Shown: piece by piece, positions 27,046 to 34,353 of the stretch
Layout of the letters: every line of letters starts with the position of its first letter
Position numbering within the stretch: position 1 is the stretch's first letter
NCBI RefSeq assembly: GCF_029542085.1
Contig: NZ_CP107036.1
Location: 5,084,001 to 5,148,000, forward strand
Direction: 5' to 3'
Length of the DNA stretch: 64,000 bases
Source of the DNA: Sphingobacterium sp. ML3W
GTDB lineage: Bacteria > Bacteroidota > Bacteroidia > Sphingobacteriales > Sphingobacteriaceae
Position numbers and translations under genes: made by a program
The notes under the pieces: model-generated
What the model was told of the DNA's origin: nothing
The model's input: only the letters and a program-made list of their open reading frames with translations
Database searches by the model: none

Positions 27046-28890
27046 ATGAAAATAAAAGCAAAATTTTTATATATATTATTAGGGGTTTCCATGGGGTTGA
27101 CAGGCTGTAACAGCTTGTTGGACCGCCCGGCTCTGGATAAAATTACAGACGGACAAGGTCTTTACTGGAGGGATGAAAATGATCTCAGGCTGTTTGCGAA
27201 TGGATTTTATACGCAGTATTTCAATGGTTATAATAGTTCCTATACAACGGATTACACACCTGTTAGGGGGTATACCTTTTCTGATGATTTGACTTTTAGT
27301 GGTCAGCAGACTAGTTTTGAAAACTCTATTCCAGATTCGAGATATTCTGTTGCTGAAGCTGGAGATTGGTTGAGTGGTTATGCAGGGCCAACCTGGAATT
27401 TTTCCTGGGTACGTAAGTCTAATATTTTCTTGGACCGTCTAGATAATATCGCTAAGCCTAATTTAACACCAGAGCAGTACAATCATTGGACTGCCGTGGC
27501 TCGTTTTTTCAAAGGATTTGAATATGCGCGCTTGGTTTCTGTGTTTGGTGATGTGCCTTATTTTGAGAAAGAAATACCTGCGGCTGATTTCGATACTCAG
27601 TATAAAGATCGTACGAATCGTGGCGAAGTAATGGATCATGTGTATGATGACTTTGTATTTGTGCTACAAAATATGCGTAATGATGATGGGGTAAATGTCT
27701 TGAATAAATACGTGGCAGCTTCTTTTATTTCCCGTCTTATGTTATTTGAAGGATCTTGGCAAAAATACCACGGTTTGGATCAGGCTAAAGCAAAAAAATA
27801 TTTGGAATTGGCGCAAAGTGCTGCTGAGATTGTGATGAATTCTGGTAAATTTTCTTTTGGTTCAGATTTTAAAAGCTTGTTTTCTTCGCAAGACTTGAAT
27901 AGTAACAAGGAGGTTATTCTTTATCGTAAGTATGATGCTTCCGTCAATGTGTTTCACGCAATCGGTTCTTATCAAAATGGTATAGAGGCACAGGCGGCAG
28001 CTCCAAACTTGAAGCTGATCAAGGAGTTTATTTGTGTTGATGCCAAGCCATATGCTTCATCTACTGTGGAAAATGCCTCAGATTTTTCCCTTGTAAATTT
28101 AGCAAAAACGCGCGATCCTCGGTTTGAGGCTTCATTTGATACTGATCTAAACTCGAAGGCCTCTACTTTTGTTTATGGAACCAAGTATGTTGCGCGAAAT
28201 GGGTATAAAATTCCAAGTGCAAATCCGGATTATTCAAAATGGAATTCCAATACAAATACTTCTGATGCTCCTGTTATCCGATATGCGGAAGTCGTGTTGA
28301 ACTGGTTGGAGGCGAAGCAGATTTTGGCTGAATTCTTCGGAGGAGCTGCTGTTGGCCAATCGGATATAGATAAGTCAATTAATGCGATTCGTAGCAGACC
28401 TTTGGATGAAATAGCAGTAGCAAGAGGAGTGAAGAAAACGGCAGCGCTTCAATTAGGGGCCATTGCGAATGATCCTTTGCGTGATGGAGATGTATCACCC
28501 TTGATGTGGGAGATTCGTCGTGAACGTCGCATGGAGTTTGTTTTTGAGTATTCACGTTTAATGGATCTTAGAAGATGGAAGAAGTTGAGTTATATGGATT
28601 TTTCTAAAAATACCGACTACTTTACGGGTATCTGGGTTGATGTGGCAAAACAAGCCCCAGATTTTTTGAAGGCAAATTATATTAATGTTACCAAAGTTAG
28701 AAAGGTGGATGGTACTATTGTAACGTACAATGGGTCAAATGCTGCTGAAATGGTTGGTTTTATTGTTGTACAAAATGCTTCAAACAGAAATGCGATTATG
28801 GATAAGAATTATCTGGCTCCTGTCGGCCAGGCGCAAATGGTCGAATATGAGCAGCGCGGTTATAAACTGACCCAAACAAAGGGCTGGTAA
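27046..28890 (+). CDS. SusD/RagB-family nutrient-binding lipoprotein (pair 4)
   Basis: A 614-residue canonical SusD with the signal MKIKAKFLYILLGVSMGLTGC (Cys21). The SusD fold is shown by ARFFKGFEYARLVSVFGDVPYF in the TPR-like region, APVIRYAEVVLNWLEAKQIL, and the C-terminal PLMWEIRRERRMEFVFEYSRLMDLRRWKKL. It forms a tight pair with the SusC 11 bases upstream and ends a namZ-susC-susD unit closed by a terminator. Confidence 0.94.
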   Translation: MKIKAKFLYILLGVSMGLTGCNSLLDRPALDKITDGQGLYWRDENDLRLFANGFYTQYFNGYNSSYTTDYTPVRGYTFSDDLTFSGQQTSFENSIPDSRYSVAEAGDWLSGYAGPTWNFSWVRKSNIFLDRLDNIAKPNLTPEQYNHWTAVARFFKGFEYARLVSVFGDVPYFEKEIPAADFDTQYKDRTNRGEVMDHVYDDFVFVLQNMRNDDGVNVLNKYVAASFISRLMLFEGSWQKYHGLDQAKAKKYLELAQSAAEIVMNSGKFSFGSDFKSLFSSQDLNSNKEVILYRKYDASVNVFHAIGSYQNGIEAQAAAPNLKLIKEFICVDAKPYASSTVENASDFSLVNLAKTRDPRFEASFDTDLNSKASTFVYGTKYVARNGYKIPSANPDYSKWNSNTNTSDAPVIRYAEVVLNWLEAKQILAEFFGGAAVGQSDIDKSINAIRSRPLDEIAVARGVKKTAALQLGAIANDPLRDGDVSPLMWEIRRERRMEFVFEYSRLMDLRRWKKLSYMDFSKNTDYFTGIWVDVAKQAPDFLKANYINVTKVRKVDGTIVTYNGSNAAEMVGFIVVQNASNRNAIMDKNYLAPVGQAQMVEYEQRGYKLTQTKGW

Positions 28891-28909
28891 TTCGATTCTT
28901 AATACTATT

Positions 28910-28942
28910 AAGCCTTGTCTAAGAATTAGACAAGGCTTTTTT
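28910..28942 (+). terminator. Terminator after the namZ-susCD unit
   Basis: AAGCCTTGTCT, 7-base loop, AGACAAGGCTT and a T6 run. Confidence 0.92.
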
Positions 28943-28993
28943 GTAAATCCCATTGGAAAAGAAATAGGTAATATGTTTTTGTATCAAAAATAT

Positions 28994-29040
28994 CATGCAT
29001 AAAAACGCATTTATATTTTATGTTTACGCATAAAAACGCT
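28994..29040. promoter_or_regulatory. Two exact GCATAAAAACGC elements ahead of the metallophosphoesterase-to-symporter operon
   Basis: GCATAAAAACGC occurs at 28997-29008 and again at 29028-29039, in the same orientation and 31 bases apart (about three helical turns). The first copy is extended to CATGCATAAAAACGCAT, itself with ATGC/GCAT ends. The second ends 22 bases before the start codon at 29062. This is probably a double operator. Confidence 0.6.
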
Positions 29041-29061
29041 ATTTTTAAGAAAACTTTATCC

Positions 29062-30918
29062 ATGAAACCGAAGCTTAAAGCCTTAATTATTGCATTATTG
29101 TGCATTATCAATGTGTCCTTTGCGCAGTCATTTAAATTTGCCCATGTCACGGATACACATGTCGGTGGTGCAACAGGGGAGGAAGATCTGCAACGTACTG
29201 TAAAGGATCTTAATACATTGAAAGACATCGATTTTGTTATACTCTCAGGAGATATTACTGAATTTGGGGCTGATCAGGAACTGAAATTGGCAAAGCGGAT
29301 TTTGGATAGTCTGCAGTTGCCTTGGTATGTAATTCCGGGTAACCACGATGGAAACTGGTCTGAAAACGGAGCCAATACCTTTCGTACTGTTTTTGGTGGT
29401 GAGACTTTTTTCTTTAAACATAAGGGCTATGAATTTATTGGAACAAACTCTGGTCCGAATATGCGCATGAGCCCAGGGCAGATACCACGTGAAAATCTGG
29501 TGTGGATGGATTCTATCTTTGCTGCGAACCCTGACAGGCAAACACCATTAATTTATATTAACCATTATCCACAGGATTCCTCGCTGAACAATTGGTTTGA
29601 TGCATTGAAGCGCGTTAAAACACGTAATGTTCAATTGGCTTTCTGTGGGCATGGACATGCTAACAAGGCCTATGACTGGGAAGGGATTCCGGGTGTGATG
29701 GGCCGATCCAACCTACGTGCAAATAAAGCTGTCGGTGGCTATAATATTGTAACCATTGGTGATGGAAAAGCGACTTATCAAGAGCGTAATCCAGGGATTG
29801 GTACACAAGAAAAACCTTGGTTAGAAGTACCTTTGTTTGACCATCGCTATGACCGCGAAACTACAACTTATCCACGGCCGAGTTATGCGGTCAATGAGAA
29901 GTATGAAGGTGCTGTCCGTGTGAACTGGACTTTTGAAGATGCAAGTGATATTGGTGCAGGGTTGACAATCTATAAAAACAAGGTTGTTACCTCTAATACC
30001 GCGGGTGATATCTTTGCCCTGGACCTTAAATCCGGCAAAAAACTGTGGTCTTTTCGGACCGGAGGGAAAGTGTACTCCACGCCAGCAGTTTGGAAGGGTA
30101 TTGTTGTAGCCGGTTCTTCGGATCACTTTATATATGCTGTCAATGCGGAAAATGGAAAACTACTCTGGAAGGTACAGACAGATAAGGCAGTATTGGGTTC
30201 GCCGCTGCTGCATGATGGTGTCGCTTTTATCGGCGGTTCGGATGGTAAATTCAGAGCCTTGGATATAAAGACTGGTAAATTAAGATGGAGTTTTGATCAG
30301 GTCAAAGGGTTTGTATCGACTTTGCCAACGTATTATTTGGGCAATATCATCTTCGGTTCGTGGGGAAATGGATTTTATGCATTGGATGCCAAAACTGGAA
30401 AACTATCCTGGGAATGGAACAATGGCCACGCCAATCGGATGTTTTCGGCTGCCGCCTGCAATCCTGTTGGGGTAAATAATCGCGTATTTGTTGTTGCACC
30501 GGATCGGTTTATGACTGCATTAGACGCAAAGAATGGGACTGTGGTCTGGCGAGAAAAGAAAGACACCATACGTGTGCGGGAATCTATGGGATTGGGAGTA
30601 AATAAAAAACAGGTTTACGTGAAGACAATGGATGGCGATTTGCTGGGGATTTCTTCTTCAGGTGAGAAAATGGACGTAATTTGGAAAGCAAAACTAAAAT
30701 TGCCTTATGAATTGACGCCTTCGGCGATAAAAACAAATCGTAAATTGGTGTTTGTGCCGAGTCATTCGGGTTTGCTTTCGGCTGTTGATGCAAAAACAGG
30801 CGATATAATGTGGCAATATAAAATTTCCAATGGCATGGTCAATCCTGTCGTGGTAAGCGTTAGTAATGAGGTGGTTGCAAGTACGATGGACGGTAAAATA
30901 GTTTCTTTGAGGTTTTAA
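29062..30918 (+). CDS. Secreted metallophosphoesterase fused to a PQQ-type beta-propeller
   Basis: A 618-residue exported protein (signal MKPKLKALIIALLCIINVSFAQ). Residues about 24-250 form a calcineurin-like phosphoesterase with all metal motifs in order: VTDTHVGG, LSGDITE, PGNHDGNW, YINHYPQD and FCGHGHAN. Residues about 285-618 are repeats of the PQQ-enzyme/PknB-like beta-propeller type, each with a DLKSGKKLWSFRTGG-like blade (also NAENGKLLWK, DIKTGKLRWSF, DAKTGKLSWEW, DAKTGDIMWQY). The propeller is likely a binding scaffold. The substrate is unknown; it could remove phosphate from sugar phosphates or cut a phosphodiester in a wall polymer (inference). First gene of an operon with GH9, deacetylase, MurQ and symporter. 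Confidence 0.88.
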   Translation: MKPKLKALIIALLCIINVSFAQSFKFAHVTDTHVGGATGEEDLQRTVKDLNTLKDIDFVILSGDITEFGADQELKLAKRILDSLQLPWYVIPGNHDGNWSENGANTFRTVFGGETFFFKHKGYEFIGTNSGPNMRMSPGQIPRENLVWMDSIFAANPDRQTPLIYINHYPQDSSLNNWFDALKRVKTRNVQLAFCGHGHANKAYDWEGIPGVMGRSNLRANKAVGGYNIVTIGDGKATYQERNPGIGTQEKPWLEVPLFDHRYDRETTTYPRPSYAVNEKYEGAVRVNWTFEDASDIGAGLTIYKNKVVTSNTAGDIFALDLKSGKKLWSFRTGGKVYSTPAVWKGIVVAGSSDHFIYAVNAENGKLLWKVQTDKAVLGSPLLHDGVAFIGGSDGKFRALDIKTGKLRWSFDQVKGFVSTLPTYYLGNIIFGSWGNGFYALDAKTGKLSWEWNNGHANRMFSAAACNPVGVNNRVFVVAPDRFMTALDAKNGTVVWREKKDTIRVRESMGLGVNKKQVYVKTMDGDLLGISSSGEKMDVIWKAKLKLPYELTPSAIKTNRKLVFVPSHSGLLSAVDAKTGDIMWQYKISNGMVNPVVVSVSNEVVASTMDGKIVSLRF

Positions 30919-30960
30919 ACAACCGTTTGAGTTGATTTTATTAAAAATAAATGCCTTATT

Positions 30961-32787
30961 ATGATAAAAGAATGTCTAAACTTCTTAAATTTACGTCAAG
31001 CTTTTTTGCTTGTTTTTGCATGTTTTGTTTGTAACTTTGCGGAAGCACAGCAAAATGCTTGGATTCGAATAAACCAATTAGGCTATACACCGGCAGGTAA
31101 AAAAGTCGCGGTATGGGGCGGGAAATCAATCAGGCAGCTTCGTTCTTTTGAGGTTAAAGATGCAAAGACAGGTAAATCAGTGTATGCTCATCCCGTAGGG
31201 AAAGATTATGGTGTTTACGGCCCTTTTGTGCAGAGTTTTCGATTCGATTTCTCGGCTTTACAGGATACGGGAAGTTTTTTTATCCAGGTAGGAGAAATCA
31301 AATCTCCTCATTTTAGGATAGCCCGCGATGTCTATAAGGGTGCAGCGGACTTTGTATTGCGGTATATGCGTCAACAACGGACATTATTTAATCCCTTTTT
31401 AAAGGATAGTTGTCATACGCACGATGGGTTTACATTGTATGCCGGTAAAGTCGGTGTAGCCGATAGTTCACATATTGATGCTGGGGGAGGTTGGCATGAT
31501 GCTTCTGATTATTTGCAATACGCGACTACGTCGGCAAATGCAACATTCCATCTGCTGGCGGCTTATCGGGACTTTCCGAAGGTGTTTGCTGACCAAAAGC
31601 AGGCAAATGGTCTGGATGGGAAGAACGGTCGTGCCGATATATTGGATGAAGCTAAATGGGGACTGGACTGGTTGCTGAAGATGCATCCAAAGGCGAATCA
31701 GATGTATAATCAGATTGCGGATGATCGGGATCATGCAAGTATGCGTATGCCCAAGGAGGATCCTTATTATGGTCGTGGATTTGAACGCCCGGTGTATTTT
31801 ATAGATGGCGAGCCGCAACAAAGGGGCAAGTTTATGAATAACACTACCGGAACAAGTTCTACAGCAGGGAAATTGAGTAGCGCTTTCCGTTTGGGATCTA
31901 TGCTTTTTGGGAAGGATGATAAAAAATATGCAAGGCTGTTGTCTCAGAAAGCAGAGACAGCTTATGCGTATGCAAATATAAAGCCTGGGGTGACACAGAC
32001 GGTTTCGGTCAAATCGCCCTATATCTATGCCGAAGACAATTGGGTGGATGATATGCAGCTGGCAGCGGCAATGGGACTTTCGGTAACAAAGAAAAACAAG
32101 TTTGCCGAAGAGGCTATGCAGTATGCCAGACAAGAAAAAATAACACCCTGGATGATAACAGATACTGCTGCGCACTATCAGTGGTATCCTTTTATCAATC
32201 TGGGGCATTATGAATTGGCTAAAAAAATAAAAGGACAGGATCGCGAGGAGATTGTTTCATATTATAGACAAGGTATTGAAGAGGTCAATAAACGTGCGGA
32301 GCAAAATGCATTTTTAAGAGGGGTTCCTTTTATCTGGTGCAGCAACAATCTAACAGCTTCTTTCGCAATGCAATGCCTTTGGTATAAAGAGCTGACAGGA
32401 GATAATCAGTTTGATGAACTGGAGCAGGCAAATTTCGATTGGCTCTTTGGTGCTAATCCATGGGGTACAAGTATGGTCTATGGTCTTCCATCTTGGGGCG
32501 ATACACCAATTGATCCACATTCTGCTTTTACTTATTTGGGTAAACACCCGATTGATGGCGGACTAGTAGATGGTCCAATAATGGCATCTACTTACCGTAA
32601 CCTGATCGGTATTAAACTGAATAACCCTGATAGCTATGCGGACTTTCAGAGTGACCTGGCTGTTTACCATGATGATTATGGTGATTACAGTACCAATGAA
32701 CCCACCATGGATGGAACAGCTTCATTGATCTACTTGCTAGCGGCTAAAGAAGGAAAGGCATTGGAGGAGCCTGTTGGAAAAAAGTAA
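30961..32787 (+). CDS. Secreted glycoside hydrolase family 9 protein (GH9 with N-terminal Ig-like domain)
   Basis: A 608-residue exported hydrolase. The signal peptide ends about residue 29 (CNFAEAQ). A CelD_N-type Ig-like domain (about 33-120, starting IRINQLGYTPAGKKVAVW) precedes the GH9 (alpha/alpha)6 barrel (about 126-595). GGWHDASDYLQY holds the catalytic base pair Asp180/Asp183 and YHDDYGDYSTNEPTMDG holds the acid Glu580. GH9 includes cellulases but also exo-glucosaminidases; the MurQ/NamZ neighbours favour an amino-sugar substrate here (inference). The gene ends GGA AAA AAG TAA, preceded by GGAGGAG at 32763-32769; this is a classic -1 slippery site in the correct phase, and the -1 frame continues straight into the deacetylase. 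Confidence 0.92.
   Translation: MIKECLNFLNLRQAFLLVFACFVCNFAEAQQNAWIRINQLGYTPAGKKVAVWGGKSIRQLRSFEVKDAKTGKSVYAHPVGKDYGVYGPFVQSFRFDFSALQDTGSFFIQVGEIKSPHFRIARDVYKGAADFVLRYMRQQRTLFNPFLKDSCHTHDGFTLYAGKVGVADSSHIDAGGGWHDASDYLQYATTSANATFHLLAAYRDFPKVFADQKQANGLDGKNGRADILDEAKWGLDWLLKMHPKANQMYNQIADDRDHASMRMPKEDPYYGRGFERPVYFIDGEPQQRGKFMNNTTGTSSTAGKLSSAFRLGSMLFGKDDKKYARLLSQKAETAYAYANIKPGVTQTVSVKSPYIYAEDNWVDDMQLAAAMGLSVTKKNKFAEEAMQYARQEKITPWMITDTAAHYQWYPFINLGHYELAKKIKGQDREEIVSYYRQGIEEVNKRAEQNAFLRGVPFIWCSNNLTASFAMQCLWYKELTGDNQFDELEQANFDWLFGANPWGTSMVYGLPSWGDTPIDPHSAFTYLGKHPIDGGLVDGPIMASTYRNLIGIKLNNPDSYADFQSDLAVYHDDYGDYSTNEPTMDGTASLIYLLAAKEGKALEEPVGKK
32778..32784 (+). promoter_or_regulatory. Candidate -1 ribosomal frameshift site (A_AAA_AAG)
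   Basis: The heptamer A_AAA_AAG is phased with the GH9 frame and followed at once by the TAA stop. GGAGGAG lies 8 bases upstream (32763-32769), like the stimulator in E. coli dnaX. A small hairpin GCGG-TTGT-CCGC at about 32805-32816 lies downstream, further away than usual. Slippage would give an 840-residue GH9-deacetylase fusion. An A-run indel or sequencing error would look the same. Confidence 0.55.
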
Positions 32788-32837
32788 TCAGGGATGTCTT
32801 CGGTGCGGTTGTCCGCGGTGATTCTACAACGAAAAAA

Positions 32838-33482
32838 GTGGCCTTACTTTTTACAGGGCATGATTTGTCAGAGGGAACAGCAGTGGTTTTGAAAAGTTTG
32901 AGGCGTCATCACGTGAAGGGGAATTTTTTCTTAACAGGAGATTATCTACGGAACGCAAGATTCAAGCCTTATATCCGGCAGATGTTGAAAGACGGACATT
33001 TGGTGTCGGGGCATTCAGATAAGCATCTTCTGATCAGCGATTGGGGGAGTCGGGATAAGTTGCAGGTCAGCCGGGATTCGTTCCTGCGGGATTTGAAGGC
33101 TAATCTGATTGAATTGGCACTTTCTGAGGTAGATACAAGTAAGCTACATTATTATATTCCTTCTTATGAATGGTATAATAGCCAGACGGTGGCATGGGCA
33201 AAAGAAATAGGGTTGTCTTCAATCAATTATACACCCGGAATAAGGACCGCTGCGGATTACAGCTATCCCGAAATGGGGAAACGTTATCTGTCTTCTGCAG
33301 CAATTTTGGAAGGCCTTTGGTCTCAAGAAATGAAATCCGGCCTGAATGGTTTTATGGTGTTGATCCATATGGGGACAGACGAAAGACGGAAAGATAAACT
33401 ATATCATCATTTGGATTATATAATTAAGATATTAAAAAAGAAGGGGTATCAAATCGTGGATATTCCTAGTTTATTGAATTAA
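32838..33482 (+). CDS. Polysaccharide deacetylase (NodB-like) domain, probably the C-terminal part of the GH9 protein
   Basis: The only usable start is GTG at 32838, giving 214 residues that begin inside the first strand of the domain (VALLFTGHDLSEGT), with no signal peptide although its GH9 partner is exported. Without slippage it would be cytoplasmic. The frame is open upstream to the GH9 stop and encodes a convincing linker, VIRDVFGAVVRGDSTTKK. NodB features are FTGHD (in place of TFDD), KGNFFLTGDYL, LVSGHSDKHLL with a His-x3-His metal motif, the YIPSYEWYN segment and VLIHMGTDERRKDK. Such enzymes de-N-acetylate GlcNAc polymers or oligomers. I regard it as the second half of a fusion reached by -1 frameshift or broken by an indel. 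Confidence 0.8.
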   Translation: MALLFTGHDLSEGTAVVLKSLRRHHVKGNFFLTGDYLRNARFKPYIRQMLKDGHLVSGHSDKHLLISDWGSRDKLQVSRDSFLRDLKANLIELALSEVDTSKLHYYIPSYEWYNSQTVAWAKEIGLSSINYTPGIRTAADYSYPEMGKRYLSSAAILEGLWSQEMKSGLNGFMVLIHMGTDERRKDKLYHHLDYIIKILKKKGYQIVDIPSLLN

Positions 33483-33503
33483 GAAATACAATATATATTA
33501 AGA

Positions 33504-34316
33504 ATGGTTAATACAACGGAGAAAGATTCGAATTATCAGGATTTGGACAAGATGTCTGTACATGAATTATTGACTAATATCAATAACGAGGATAAATCTG
33601 TGCCACTAGCTGTTGAAAGCTCTATTCCTCAGATCGAAGCATTGGTTAAGGTTACGGTAGAGAAAATGAAGGCGGGTGGTCGGACATTTTATATCGGAGC
33701 TGGTACAAGTGGTCGATTGGGAGTATTGGATGCGTCTGAATTGCCTCCGACTTATGGTGTGCCATTTGAGTGGATCATTGGGTTAATTGCTGGTGGGGAT
33801 ACGGCGATCCGTAAGGCTGTGGAATTTGCTGAGGATGATCTGGAGCAGGCCTGGAAGGATATGGAAGCTTATGATATTGATGAGAATGATGTCGTGATCG
33901 GTATTGCTGCTTCGGGTACTACGCCTTACGTCATTGGTGGCTTGAAGACTGCAAACGAAAAAGGACTGATAACAGGTTGTATCGTTTGTAATGACGGTTC
34001 TCCGATTGCTGAAATTGCACAATATCCTGTTGAGGTCATTGTAGGGCCAGAGTTTGTGACCGGGTCTACTCGTATGAAGTCTGGTACAGCACAGAAACTT
34101 GTATTAAATATGTTCAGTACAGCAGTAATGATTCAGCTGGGCCGTGTTAAAGGAAATAAAATGGTCGATATGCAGTTGTCAAACCATAAATTGGTTGGTA
34201 GGGGGGTACGCATTATTATGGATCAGACTGGGGCAACTGAAGAGGATGCAGCAGCTTTGTTGGAACAATTTGGCAATGTAAGGCAAGCGATTGAAGCCTA
34301 TCAGGCAACACATTAA
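33504..34316 (+). CDS. murQ: N-acetylmuramic acid 6-phosphate etherase
   Basis: MurQ splits the lactyl ether of MurNAc-6-phosphate, giving GlcNAc-6-phosphate and D-lactate in the cytoplasm, the signature reaction of MurNAc catabolism. The 270-residue product covers the SIS domain (E. coli protein 298). Family landmarks are the GAGTSGRLGVLDASELPPTYG region (65-85, with catalytic Glu79), IAGGDTAIRKAVE, VIGIAASGTTPYVIGGL, and TGSTRMKSGTAQKLVLNMFS followed by NKMVDMQLSNHKL. It starts 21 bases after the deacetylase stop and is followed by a sodium:solute symporter. The kinase that must supply its substrate is not in the window; NagA at 1.0 kb can use its product. Confidence 0.96.
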   Translation: MVNTTEKDSNYQDLDKMSVHELLTNINNEDKSVPLAVESSIPQIEALVKVTVEKMKAGGRTFYIGAGTSGRLGVLDASELPPTYGVPFEWIIGLIAGGDTAIRKAVEFAEDDLEQAWKDMEAYDIDENDVVIGIAASGTTPYVIGGLKTANEKGLITGCIVCNDGSPIAEIAQYPVEVIVGPEFVTGSTRMKSGTAQKLVLNMFSTAVMIQLGRVKGNKMVDMQLSNHKLVGRGVRIIMDQTGATEEDAAALLEQFGNVRQAIEAYQATH

Positions 34317-34353
34317 AATTATCAGCATCAAAATCACCTATTAAAAACAAACT

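Noticed and set aside
4746..28890. Multiple SusCD copies as a sign of an integrated mobile element
   Set aside because: No transposase, integrase, direct-repeat boundary or tRNA-end duplication is seen; gene packing and terminators look like a stable chromosomal locus.
31468..32208. Long minus-strand open frame (246 codons) inside the GH9 gene
   Set aside because: It lies wholly within the GH9 coding region, is rich in Cys, Ile, His and Arg, matches no family I know and has no start context; it is an antisense shadow.
32910..32925. CACGTGA sequence resembling the parS core
   Set aside because: It lies inside the deacetylase coding region and its flanks do not match parS.
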